A stretch of DNA of 64,000 nt from Ctena decussata (lineage: Eukaryota; Mollusca; Bivalvia; Lucinida; Lucinidae): NCBI GenBank assembly GCA_963989385.1, contig OZ022502.1, positions 14,619,001-14,683,000 of the forward strand, written 5' to 3'. Position 1 is the first letter of the stretch; the number at the start of each line of letters is the position of its first letter. Positions 53,945 through 64,000 of the stretch are shown in pieces. Under the pieces are notes generated by a model. The model saw only the letters and a list, made by a program, of their open reading frames with translations, was not told the origin of the DNA and made no database searches. A program made the position numbers and the translations under genes.

Positions 53945-54990
53945 GCAGCGTCCGTCGTCCGTCCGTCGTCCGTCCGACCAATCGTCAACATTTTCAAACG
54001 ACATCTCCTCTAGAACTACTAAGCCTATTGGTACCAAATTTCATATATGGCTTTAATAGGCAGGGGCAATTAATAATACTGATTTTTGTCCCAATTATTT
54101 CAAAATTTTGGTTGCAATGGCAACTTAAATTTTCAATTGACTTATGTGGTGAAAATTAAAAATTAGCATTTATTGCTATATTACTGCACATGTTTTGACA
54201 AAAATTAAACAGAATTGTGTTTAGAGTAGTCTTCTATCAACCACATGACCTTTATGCAAGTTGCACAATATGGCTGGTTGCCATGACAATTTAGTTGTTG
54301 AAAACAGGAAAAAAATATTCAAACTTCATCTGCTCAAAAACTATATTGCTGCTAAATCTCAAATTTTATAGAAATAATTTTAGTACTAGTTTCTATACTA
54401 ATGCTATTTTTCATGGCAGTTCCTTCCGAAGTTTGATTGCTGTGTCAGGATCTTAAAATTGTCATTGTCTTATAACGGGAAAAAAAATGAAAATTTTAAT
54501 TTATTGCCACGTCACAGCAGTCACAGCAGACAAGTTGAAAAAAACTTTTACAGAAATATTTTTGAGTAGACCTCTGCCATCCTCATGAAATTTATGCTCA
54601 TTGCGCAATCTAACTGGTTGCCATGGCAACCGAATGGTTAAAAAGAGAAAATAAAATATCAAAAAGTCATCGCCTCATAAACTGTGTGGCCAAAAAAGCC
54701 TAATCTCTACAGAAGGGATCTTAGTTTTTAGCTTAAAGAAATTTCTATTTTTCATGGCAGCTGCTATAGCAGTTTAGTTGCATTGGCAACTCTGTTGTCA
54801 TTGGCTCATCATTGGAGAATTAAAAAATTTGCATTTATCGCTATGTTATTGCAAATATATTCACAAACAAATACAGAATTGATTCTTGAATAGTCCTCTA
54901 CCAACGATATGAAATTAATACGAATTGTATTATTTGGCTGGTTGCCATAGCAACTGAATTGTTATAAACTTCCCCTCGTTAAGGCCGTCG
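53945..54990. repeat. CGTCCGTC-headed element with GTTGCCATGGCAAC-bearing units
   Basis: Begins with a (CGTCCGTC)n stretch (53948-53985) and an ACATCTCCTCTAGAACTACT block. Then ~165-bp diverged units follow, each with a GGTTGCCATGGCAAC-like palindrome (54110, 54279, 54616, 54777 and 54940). Ends near CCCCTCGTTAAGGCCGTCGG. Confidence 0.65.
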
Positions 54991-55354
54991 GGGCAATAGA
55001 GTTTAGGACCCTCTGAATACAGCATATGAATGGCGATGCGCATCCCTCTTCTTTTTCTGCCGTTTCCTATATTGTCATGCTGAATGTAAAAAAAAAGCTT
55101 TCTCTTAGCGGTTATAAAATGATGTTAACCTATCGAATGGTACATAATTTAACATAGAATGGAACTTAGAGACAGCTTTTATGATCAAATTGAATTTAGT
55201 TCTGTAGGGTAAAGAGTCTGCATAATCTATTTTCAATAAATGTCAGTCGCTTCTCTAATGCTGCCACGGCCAATTGACTCATATCTAAAACTATAAAAGC
55301 TTTTAGAAACGCTCACTGATTCGCTTAACAGTCTCTAAGTAACGGAAATTACCG

Positions 55355-56110
55355 TAGAAATTATAAGAGTCATTCTCTGTAAGCACCAAAATATTGCAAT
55401 AGGGGGTGAAAATGACATATCTCAGATTTTGATGAAACTTAGTGTCTTTTTTGCTTATGTCAAGTGATGAACAAAAATACAATTTTTTCTCCAATCAAAC
55501 TGTCCGTTTCCATGGCAACGAGGATTTTCTGTTTTTTGGCCTAATTTGGTGATTTTTAATATAAAAAATGCCAGATTTGACACCAATTGTATTGACAGTA
55601 TTTCTCAACATATGTTATTGACACTCATGTCTTTTAAGAGACCCATGTAAGTGCTGTGTAAGGATAGAAAAAAAATTCTTTATATTGCTATGGTCAAGGA
55701 GTTGGTGACCTTGACTTCTATCTAGTAAAGCATCTCTTTAAAAATATTAAAAATTGGCCAATTTTGAAAGCACTTTGTTAGAAAATGCGGCTATAGATTT
55801 TTTTCATTCTCTTGGTACAGAGAGTATAACACCTAGCTCTTAATATATCAAAAAATTGGAGATGGTATATTTTTTAAATTAAAAATAATTTTCTTTGAAT
55901 TTAGTCACCGTCAGGGAAATCAGAAGAAACTGTTATTGCAGAAAATCTGTTATAAGAGATAATATCTGGAGAATGTTAGGCAAATATGAGCAGAAATACA
56001 AATAAATACATTGAATACAGTGGAGGGAAGATACATAAATACTTCTCTCGTTCAGAAGTGTGTTTAAAAGTTACAGTTTGGGGTGCAATTACCCCACCCA
56101 CATCCACTGA
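55355..56110. repeat. Left arm of a ~740-bp inverted repeat
   Basis: Inverse of 62640-63375. Shared blocks, in order: AGAGTCATTCTCTGTAAGCA, TAAGCACCAAAAT, CTTATGTCAAGTGATGAACA, CCATGGCAACG, CTATAGATTTTTTTC, ATTGGAGATGGTATATTTTT and GGGGT..ATTACCCCACCCA. Confidence 0.85.
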
Positions 56111-56604
56111 ATATGAAATGAATGCAAAAGTTACATGCCATGGATAATATATCTCAAGTTTCCATTATTGTGAGTAAACTGAAACATTTTTAAAAGATCA
56201 CCACATGTTTGCTGTCATTGTTTTTACATTGTTTATCATCTGGTAACCATGGTAACTGTTATTCTATTATGGGTCAGTGTTCATTTACACGGATATTTAC
56301 AGGAAATCGTTTCATTGATGAAACATATTTTTTGTTATTTACTTTTTACATATGCATACACATTCTAAGTGTTGATTTTGTTAAATAATATACGATAAAT
56401 CAGTATTTTTATAGTTGCTATGACAAAAACCACTCATTCCTTCCACAAAGAAATCAGTCAATCTGAGTGTATGTAGTACAATGTAGAGAAAGAACAGCAA
56501 CTGCGCATAAATAGAGATAGATACATGCATTGGAGAAGAAATAAACCACACATACAGTGTTTATAGTTTTTCATTCATTAATATGTTTAATCTGTATATC
56601 TAGG

Positions 56605-57050
56605 GGGTGAGTTACCCCACCCACCTCATTTAGTTATACAACGAATTCATAAGTTACATACTATGAATTTTGATGATAAAATAGCACCTGGTACACTTGT
56701 TTTAAAGTTGCTCATCACATGTCTGGTCTGCATAAGCTTTCTTGCCTACTGTCCTTTGTTTTTGTAAAAGATCTGGATGGAGGCACGCATGCATATATAC
56801 CAAACTGAAGTTTTGTCGACTACCTCGCTTACGGCAAGCGGGTTCGACAAAATACTCCTGTGACCTTGAAAATGGCATCAAGGTCGCCAAATTCTAAGTC
56901 TTTGTTTGCCTAAAAGGTTGATCTTTGCAAGTTTGGTAAAAATGAATCTACTGGTTCAAGATACATCTTCGTTTTTCAGGTCAAATCAACAAATGACCCT
57001 CAAAAATCGGGTCAAAGTCACCAACACCTAACTAGAAACATGGTAACTTA
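56605..57050. mobile_element. Hairpin-headed repeat (TTTTGTCGA...TCGACAAAA)
   Basis: 56810-56851 is a strong hairpin: TTTTGTCGAC pairs with TCGACAAAAT and CGCTT with AAGCG. It is followed by GACCTTGAAAATGGCATCAA-type units. A GGGGGTGAGTTACCCCACCC block at 56605-56624 resembles the inner end of the inverted repeat. Confidence 0.65.
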
Positions 57051-58350
57051 TAGGGCCCCGCCTTTACGAGACTGTTGGTGGAATTTTTAGTCGTATGTCC
57101 CTGACCAGAAAATACAATAACAGCTGTCTGTTACCATGTTGTCGTTTCATGTTGTTTGGAATTAAGCCTCTGGTAGAATAATTAAGATATGGGCTAAAAA
57201 CAAAATCATGAAAATCAAAAGGCAACAACTCTGTAAAGCAGAAAACCAGAGTTACCATTCTTGCACTCAGAACACCTTCAGATATTCTGCTGATGCTTTA
57301 TATTTGTACCAAGTTTTGTGAAACTATCTTCAAAGGCTTAAAAGTTATATATTGGACAAGGTCTCAATACCCAAAATTACAAAGGGATATAATTCTGTTT
57401 AACATAAATGAAGGTGCAGTTATGGTTCTTTTTCTCTACAAATTGTTTGATGATGCTTTACATTTGTATCAATTTATAAGAAAATATCTTCTACAGTTTT
57501 AAAGTTAGAGAGTGGAATGATTTGTATACTGAAAATTACAAAAGGGCATAATTCTGTAGAAAATGTAGATGAAGTTACAGTTTTAATTCTCTTCACATCG
57601 TCTGATAATGCTTTATATTTGTACAATTCCAAGAAAATATCTTTGATGGTTTAATAGCTGATAGCAGACAAAATTTCTATGCTTTAAATTACAAAAGGAA
57701 ATAATTCAGTACAAAAGTAGATGGAGTTGTGGTTCTTATTCTCTGCAGATTGTCTAACAATGTTTAGTATTTGCACATAGTTTCATGAAAGTATCTTTGC
57801 GAGTTTTAAAGTTATAGAGTGGACAAGATTTCCGTACTTAAAATTACAAAGGGGCATCATTCAGTAAAAAACATAGGTAGAGTTATATTTTTTATTGTCT
57901 GCAAATGGTCTGATGATGTTTTACTTTCGTACCAAGTTTTGTGAAAATATCTAAAACAGTTTTAGAGTTCTAGAGCAGACACAATTTCCGTACTGAAATT
58001 ACAAAGGGGCATAATTCAGTGAAAATGTAGAGAAGAGTTACACTTCTTGTTCTCTGCACATCGTCTGATAATGCTTTGTACCAAGTTTCGTGAACATATC
58101 TCAGACAATTTCAAAGTTATGGAGCGGACACGATTTTCATATCAAAAAATTACAAAGGGGCATATTTCAGTAAACAATGTAGGTGGAGTTGTGGTTCTTT
58201 CTCTCCGCATACATGTATTGTCTGATGCTGTTTTACATTTGTACCAAGTTTCATGAAAATATCAGAAAGAGTTTCAGAGTTATGGAGTGGACACGATTAC
58301 CGTACCAAAAAATTACAAAATTACAGATTACTTCGTCTGGCGGGGCCCTA
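57051..58350. mobile_element. 1.3-kb element with TAGGGCCCCGCC TIRs and seven ~155-bp units
   Basis: The perfect 12-bp termini TAGGGCCCCGCC and GGCGGGGCCCTA bracket the region. Units with ATGCTTTACATTTGTACCAA, AAAGTTATAGAGTGGACA and AAATTACAAAGGGGCATAAT recur at about 57294, 57452, 57609, 57761, 57917, 58069 and 58226. Short open frames span units but are not conserved between them. Non-autonomous. Confidence 0.82.
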
Positions 58351-58439
58351 ACAATCAGTTATGAATCTTCTCCAAATGATGATTTAGGGCTAGTTTAGCA
58401 TAATTCCAACAACTGCTTTGTAATATAGGGTATAGATAA

Positions 58440-59335
58440 GCAATTTTTTTAAACATTTTAAGACCACCTCTGACCTCCAAAACAGAATAAAGGTCAAACA
58501 ACCCATTTAGCAGCTTTCTATGACTTCCTGGGACCTTTAAAACTTCTATATTTATGGACAGATTTCAAAATAATTGTGCACAGTTGTTCTCCTTGATGAG
58601 CAGAGGTGCCGTTTGAAACATTCGTTCAGGTATGTCCAAGGTCAAGGTCACACTTAAAGGTCAAATGGTAAAATGGTCATATATTGAGCTTGTCCGAGCC
58701 ATTACTTCTACATTTATAGATGGATTCCAAATAATTTGGCACAGTTGTTCTCCTTTATTATAACATTTGGTCAGGTAGGGCCAAGGTCAAGGTCACATTC
58801 GAAGGTCAAATGATAAAAATGGTCATAAATTGAGCTTGTCGGGGCCATAACAGCTATATTTAAGCATGGATAAGAAAAAACGGCACAGTTGTTCTCCTTG
58901 ATGAGTTTAAGTACCATTTGAAATATCTGCAGGTATATCCAAGGTCAAGGTTACACCTGAAGGTCAAATGATAAAAACAGTCATAAATAGGGCTTGTCCT
59001 GGCCATTGCTTCCACATTTATGGATGAATTTCAGGATAGTTTGGCACAATTTTTCCCCTTGATGAGTAGAAGTGGTATGTGGAATTTATTAAGGTATGTC
59101 CAAGGTCAAGGTCACACTTGAAGGTCAAAGATAAAAAAATGTCATAAACTGAGCTTGTCCGGGCCATATAATTTATATAGTTATGCATAAATTTCAAAAT
59201 AATTTGGCACAATTGTTCTCCTTGATGAGTAGAAATGTTTGTTCAGGTTGGTCCAAGGTCAAGGTCACACTTCAAGGTCAAATAATAGTATGGTCATAAT
59301 GTATGCTTGTCATGGCCATAGTTCCACTTGTTTTC
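58440..59335. repeat. Tandem array, ~155-165 bp units with CCAAGGTCAAGGTCACAC
   Basis: About six units containing ATTTATGGATGGATTTCAAA-like, GGCACAGTTGTTCTCCTTGA, GTCCAAGGTCAAGGTCACAC and ATTGAGCTTGTCCGGGCCAT blocks, beginning near 58550, 58710, 58855, 59015 and 59175. Confidence 0.8.
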
Positions 59336-59469
59336 CTTCACAAGAAAAAAAAAAGAAAGAAATATGCTATATCATGATATATGATTGTTTGGCTTCTTTC
59401 TAATAAGTAAATGAAGCAGTTAGTCTTGACAAACTTATAGGTCACTAAAGCAAACAGTGGGCTCGACAA

Positions 59470-60075
59470 GTTGTCCCGAGACAACCATCTAATTAATTCT
59501 TTCCTATGTTCCAATGGTGTGTCTATGCAAGTTTGGTCACACTCGATCTGTTCATTCTGGAGATATGGTGCAAGCAAGCCATTTTTAACATTGTAAGTCC
59601 TCATGTGACCTTGAATATAAGGTCAATGTCACCAAAGTCTAACAGTGTTTCCCCACCTCCTTATAATATACCTGTGCAAGTTTGATCAAAATTCATATAT
59701 CCCTTCAGAAGATATGGTGCATACAAACCATTTTCACTGTTTTTGACCTCCTGTGACCAGAAAATATGGTCAAGGTCACCAACTTTTTACAGTTCTTTTC
59801 CACTTCCCTGTGATATATTTGTGCAAGTTTGATCTAAATCTATCCACCCCTTCAATACATATGGCGCCAACAAGCCATTCAGATACCTCCTATGACCTTG
59901 AAATGGAGTTAACGTCACCAAAATCTAATCAGCTCTTTTTCCCCACCCTAAGATGTATTTTTGCAAGTTTGGTGAAAATACATTTATCCCTTTAGGAGAT
60001 AGAGTGCAGACATGAAGTTATACTGACACACAGACACCGACACCAATGCAGGCGGGATCTGCACCAAAACAACAT
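59470..60075. repeat. Tandem array, ~140-150 bp units with TGTGCAAGTTTGATC
   Basis: Four units with GTGCAAGTTTGATCAAAATT, AGAAGATATGGTGCA and CCTGTGACCTTGAAA..AAGGTCA blocks. Closed by GGCGGGATCTGCACC (60050-60064) and a CCCCCCACAATGGTGGGG hairpin (60103-60120). The same family continues at 61660-62510. Confidence 0.78.
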
Positions 60076-60148
60076 TACCGCCTTCCCTTTCCTCCTTCCC
60101 CTCCCCCCACAATGGTGGGGAACATAAATATGTTTATCAATAAGATAA

Positions 60149-61060
60149 ATATACTGAACAAAAGTGAAAACGCTACACGTGATTTTTCTTCTAATCTTTT
60201 GTTTTTATGGAGCCAGAAGAATTAATGAATAAGAATGCATTTTAAAGCTACTTGCATGTGCAATGCCAAGATACTAGAGTAAAACTGTAAAAGCCATTTC
60301 AGATAAAGCGAACACATTTCAAAGTGGACAGGGGTCCAGTTTTTTTCGGTGCAAATAAAGGAAGTCGATCTGTCATTTTACACTTGATTAAAAACACGGA
60401 GTACACCGTACAGTTATCCTTATTTTGGCTTAGGCACACAATTAGTGTTCCAGAAATGTCAAAAACGACATGTCTTTGAAAACCAGCGTTGAAATATCGC
60501 TATATCTTCGAAAACACAGTAAGAAACCTTGATATATGGAAATTCCCATAAGAAATTAACTTGAGGTTCACTCAAATATTGTCTCATTTGTCTTTGAAAC
60601 TAACGATGGGTAAAATGCATGATGTACTGTACTACAACAACGCGAAATAAGTTGTTCAAAAAAGTAATAAACAAAGGAATAATCGAAAATTAAAAATCAC
60701 TATATTTTTTAATGCAAAGGGAAATAATTTGTAATTTTGTAAAATAAGGCTTTTATTTCCTAGTTTTCTGGGTATCACTTATGAGTATTTTTTTTGCTTT
60801 TTCTACCACTCTGGACGCAATGCTTTAGAGCAAGAATGAAATGTGCATTTGCGCATGCGCATAATTGATGTATGACAATATAGTCTAAAAACGAGTAAGG
60901 GAGGAAAACTCTCTTGCGAAGAGTATCAGATGCATTATTTTGAAGACATTCTTTTGCTTACTGTCTCGCACGAGACATATATCCAAGCATTAGAAGTAGC
61001 ATTGTGTTAGTTTCAAACTGTCATCTATAATGTAGCGTTTTCACTTTTGCTCAGTATATA
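60149..61060. mobile_element. 0.91-kb TIR element, ACTGAGCAAAAGTGAAAACG family, copy 2
   Basis: The TIRs ATACTGAACAAAAGTGAAAA / CACTTTTGCTCAGTATATAT are well preserved. The interior aligns, inverted, along the whole of 33893-34766. No transposase frame. Confidence 0.8.
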
Positions 61061-61320
61061 TAAGCAAATTTTCTTCTCCATTATGAAATATTTAAATGTA
61101 TTTCTTCTCATTTTATGTCCTTTATTTGCTTGCTACCAGATGCACTCAGATTGTCAATTGCTGTTTTGATGGAACATCCGATTGTATCCATAACAACTAA
61201 AATATACTGAATTATTGTCCAAGATGAGACTTATTTGGCCAATAGAATAGAAAGTGTATACATAGATAGGAAATCACAATCAACACTTTTCAACTAAATT
61301 TGAATGTTTTTAAATATCCA

Positions 61321-61525
61321 GGAGCCCCGGTAGCTCAGTGGGTTAAGCGCTGGCCAACTGAAGTAGCGGACCGGATTCGAAACCCGCTTGAGGCGAGAAT
61401 TTTTCCTACCGTAAACGGGGTTCCATTGCACACAGCCTTTCATTATCACCGTCCCATCGTTCTGATATGACTGAAATACTGTTGAAAAGGACGTAAAATC
61501 ACAAGTCACCCATCCATCCATTTTA
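61321..61525 (+). mobile_element. tRNA-headed SINE, copy 5
   Basis: Head GGAGCCCCGGTAGCTCAGTG, B box CCGGATTCGAAACCCGC, body GTAAACGGGGTTCCATTGCA, GATATGACTGAAATACTGTT, tail CCATCCATCCA. One of the best-preserved copies. Confidence 0.92.
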
Positions 61526-61659
61526 AATATTCATTTCCAACAAAAACAGACTAGAGATAGAGTACTGGTTGCCATGGTTACTATGTGATAAATAAAATAA
61601 ACTAGAAATGTTTCTTTTACAAAAACAGATGAACCCCCTCCTATCCTTTCTCAGCTGTA

Positions 61660-62510
61660 TCATTTTCCCTAAATATTGCAAAGTAAGGATCTCTTGTAAA
61701 TCTTGAAATTTGGGTCCAGGTCACCCCCATCTAATCAGTACTTTTCCACCTCTTGATTATAAACTTATCTATGTTTCGTCATAATCCATCAATCCCGTTA
61801 GGAGTTATCATGCAGACAAGCCATATTTCAACACGCTACAACCTCCTGTGACCTCGAAAATGAGGTCTAGGTTACCAAAATCTTATCAGTTTCTTTTCCA
61901 TCTCCCAGTGATATGTTTATGCAAGTTTGGTTGAAATCCATCCATCCATTCAGGAGATATGGTTCAGACAAGCCATTTTTCAACATTTCTGACATCCTAT
62001 GACCTTGAAAGTAAGGTCAAGGTCACCAAACTCTAATCAGTTCTTTTTCATTTCAGAGTGATATATATGTGCAGGTTTGTTTTAAATCCATCCATCCATT
62101 CAGAAGATATCGTGCTGACAAGCCATTTTTTCCAGCACTCAGTGACCTCCCGTGACCTTGAAAATAAGGTCAAGGTCAGCAAAATCTAGCCAGTTCTTTT
62201 CCATTTCAAAATGATATATTTGTGCGAGTCTGGTAAAAATCAATTTATCCATTTAGGAGATACGGTGCAGAAAAGCCATTTTTCATCATTCTTTGACATT
62301 CTGTGACCTTGAAAATAGGGTCAAGGTCAACAGAATCTAATCAGTTCTTTACCCCTACCCAATTATGTATGCATGCAAGTATGGTCATAATCCATTTATT
62401 CCTACAGAACATATAGTGCAGGCAAGGGCTAGGCAGACGCTGATGGGATCCGCACCCCCAAAAAAATACGTCCCCCCTCCAGCCCCCCACCCACCAACCA
62501 CTGTAGGAAC
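61660..62510. repeat. Tandem array, ~140-150 bp units (continuation of the 59.5-kb family)
   Basis: Five to six units with TGCAAGTTTGGTTGAAATCC, ATCCATTCAGGAGATATGGT, ACAAGCCATTTTTCAACA and CCTTGAAAATAAGGTCAAGG. Ends with a GATGGGATCCGCACCCC and C-rich tail like that at 60050-60120. Confidence 0.8.
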
Positions 62511-62639
62511 ATTATGAAAAAAAATAAAGATGACAGAAATAATGTGCTTGTAGAAGCCCCCTAGACCATTCAAAATCAGCAAAGACTGAGATATATTCAT
62601 TGTAGCATGCAACTTTTAATTTGGTTTTGCACTGAAAGA

Positions 62640-63375
62640 AAGTGGGTAGGGTAATTTAACCCCAAATTGTAAGGCACTGACGTATTTTTGAGGTTGATAA
62701 CTCTGTATGTAGTTTTCTTCAGTTGTAAATGATGCATCAATTTGTATTTTGGCTCATATTTCTTGAAAATGTTCAAGATATTGTATTTTATCTCAGAATT
62801 TCAATTATGGAAGTTCTTTCTGATTTCTCTGACGGTGATTAAATTCAAAGAAAAATATTTTCAATTTAAAAAATATACCATCTCCAATTTTTTGATATAG
62901 CAACAACTAGTAGGCTTTGTACTCTCTGCACCAAGAGAAAGAAAAAAATCTATAGCCGCATTTTTTAGTAAAACGTCTTAAAGATTTGCTGATTTTTGAT
63001 GTTTTGAAATAGACGCCTTACAAGGTGGAAGTCAAGGTCACTGACTGCTTGACCATAGCAATATGAAGAAACTTTTCTGTATCTGTAAGCAGCACGTACA
63101 TGGTTCTCTTGTAAAATGTAAATATCAATACCATTTGTTGTGAATTACTACCAGAACAATTGGAGTCAAATCTTGCATTTTTCATTTGAAAAATCACCAG
63201 ATTAGGCTGAAAAACAGAAAATCCTGGTTGCCATGGCAACGGATAGTTTGATCCAAGAAAAACTTTTATTTTTGTTCATCACTTGACATAAGCAAAAAAG
63301 ACACTGAGTTTCGTGAAAATCTGAGACATGTCATTTTCACCTGATTTTGGTGCTTACAGAGAATGACTCATAAGT
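62640..63375. repeat. Right arm of a ~740-bp inverted repeat
   Basis: Inverse of 55355-56110; the blocks match in reverse order, from GGGTAGGGTAATTTAACCCC to TTGGTGCTTACAGAGAATGA. It contains a perfect GTTGCCATGGCAAC (63227-63240). Confidence 0.85.
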
Positions 63376-63575
63376 ATTGGGGTAGAGAAGCTGAGAAAAC
63401 AGTACAGAACCAGATCAGACTGCCTCTGCACGCTTTATTGTATTGCAGAACCAAGAGGTTTCATTTTTAGGACAGCTACGGCAAGTATGTGTAGTCACAT
63501 CTCAGAACTACCTTGAATCGGATGTTTGTGTCTACAGTTTAACAACTTTGAAACCATCTTGAATCTGGTGATTAT

Positions 63576-63800
63576 ACCCCCGCTTTGAAAAAGTAGCCGG
63601 GGGGTACTGATTTACATCTGTCCGTCCGTCCGTCCGTTATTCCGTAACACTTTTTCGTCAAAGATATTTGCACAACCGTTTAAGAAAAAAGCTCATATTT
63701 GGTATTAAGCTCGACAATGTCAAGTAGTATGGTAGTATGGAAGGATTGAGAAGGAACCTTCTCCTGTTTGTTCTTGCCTTCATTTGTTCCTTTTTCTTTC
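63576..63800. mobile_element. Hairpin-headed repeat ((G)GTCCGTCC type), truncated
   Basis: The ACCCCCGCTTT...AGCCGGGGGGT hairpin (63576-63606) is followed by (GTCC)n and ATATTTGCACAACCG, the start of a typical unit. Cut off by the SINE at 63802. Confidence 0.6.
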
Positions 63801-63801
63801 A

Positions 63802-64000
63802 GGAGCCCCGGTAGCTCAGTGGGTTAAGCGCTGGCCTACTGAACTAGTGGACCGGGTTCGAGCCCCGCTGGAGGGAGAATCTTTCCTACCGTAAACGGAG
63901 TCCCATTGCACACAGCTTTTCATTATCATCTTCCCATCGTCCTGATATAACTGAAATACTGTTGAAAATGACGTAAAATCGCAAGTCATCCACCCATCTA
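63802..64000 (+). mobile_element. tRNA-headed SINE, copy 6, running off the window
   Basis: Head GGAGCCCCGGTAGCTCAGTG, B box CGGGTTCGAGCCCCGC, body GTAAACGGAGTCCCATTGCA, tail CATCCACCCATC at the window edge. Confidence 0.92.

Noticed and set aside
57293..58398. Series of short similar open frames
   Set aside because: They are readings of the 155-bp tandem unit and are broken differently in each unit.
61321..61395. Functional tRNA gene
   Set aside because: The same head occurs six times with a common body and CCAT tail, which identifies a SINE family.

Overview
This is eukaryotic nuclear DNA: AT-rich, gene-poor, intron-bearing, and packed with interspersed repeats. The repeat types are tRNA-headed SINEs, many foldback (MITE-like) elements, and hairpin-headed elements carrying ~145-180 bp tandem units with recurrent AGGTCAAGGTCA motifs. 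Together with a TRIM-type B-box/NHL-like gene and an L-xylulose-reductase-like gene, they suggest a bivalve mollusc. That is an inference from repeat style and protein resemblance, not a database result.

Layout. 1-4.3 kb holds nested repeats: a B-A composite unit, hairpin elements and a SINE. 4.34-11.70 kb (+) carries a complete seven-exon gene for a 247-residue short-chain dehydrogenase of the dicarbonyl/L-xylulose reductase (DCXR) type. All splice junctions are GT..AG and the reading frame is continuous. Its introns are full of foldback elements. The protein keeps Asn107, Ser136 and Lys153 of the catalytic tetrad but has Met at 149, where the family has its catalytic Tyr. 11.7-23 kb is intergenic: foldback elements (one Harbinger-like with TAA flanks), SINE remnants, a seven-unit 144-bp array in a hairpin-headed element, and a ~38-bp minisatellite. 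23.1-29.7 kb holds two decayed copies of a reverse-transcriptase retroelement on the minus strand, interrupted by a hairpin-headed element at 25.0-26.4 kb.

30.06-31.87 kb (-) carries an almost intact B-box / coiled-coil / NHL-like TRIM-family gene. It is split by a one-base frameshift that is best placed in an A8 homopolymer. 32-47 kb is repeats and unrecognised intergenic DNA. 47.3-49.0 kb (+) is a decayed non-LTR retrotransposon with endonuclease and RT remnants. 52.0-53.1 kb is a direct duplication. 55.36-63.38 kb is bounded by ~740-bp inverted repeats and filled with several tandem-array families, a nested 0.9-kb terminal-inverted-repeat element and a SINE. The window ends inside another SINE.

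Only two host genes can be supported. Nothing suggests that they act together. Most of the biology here lies in the repeats, and the most notable host observation is the missing catalytic tyrosine in the DCXR-like enzyme.
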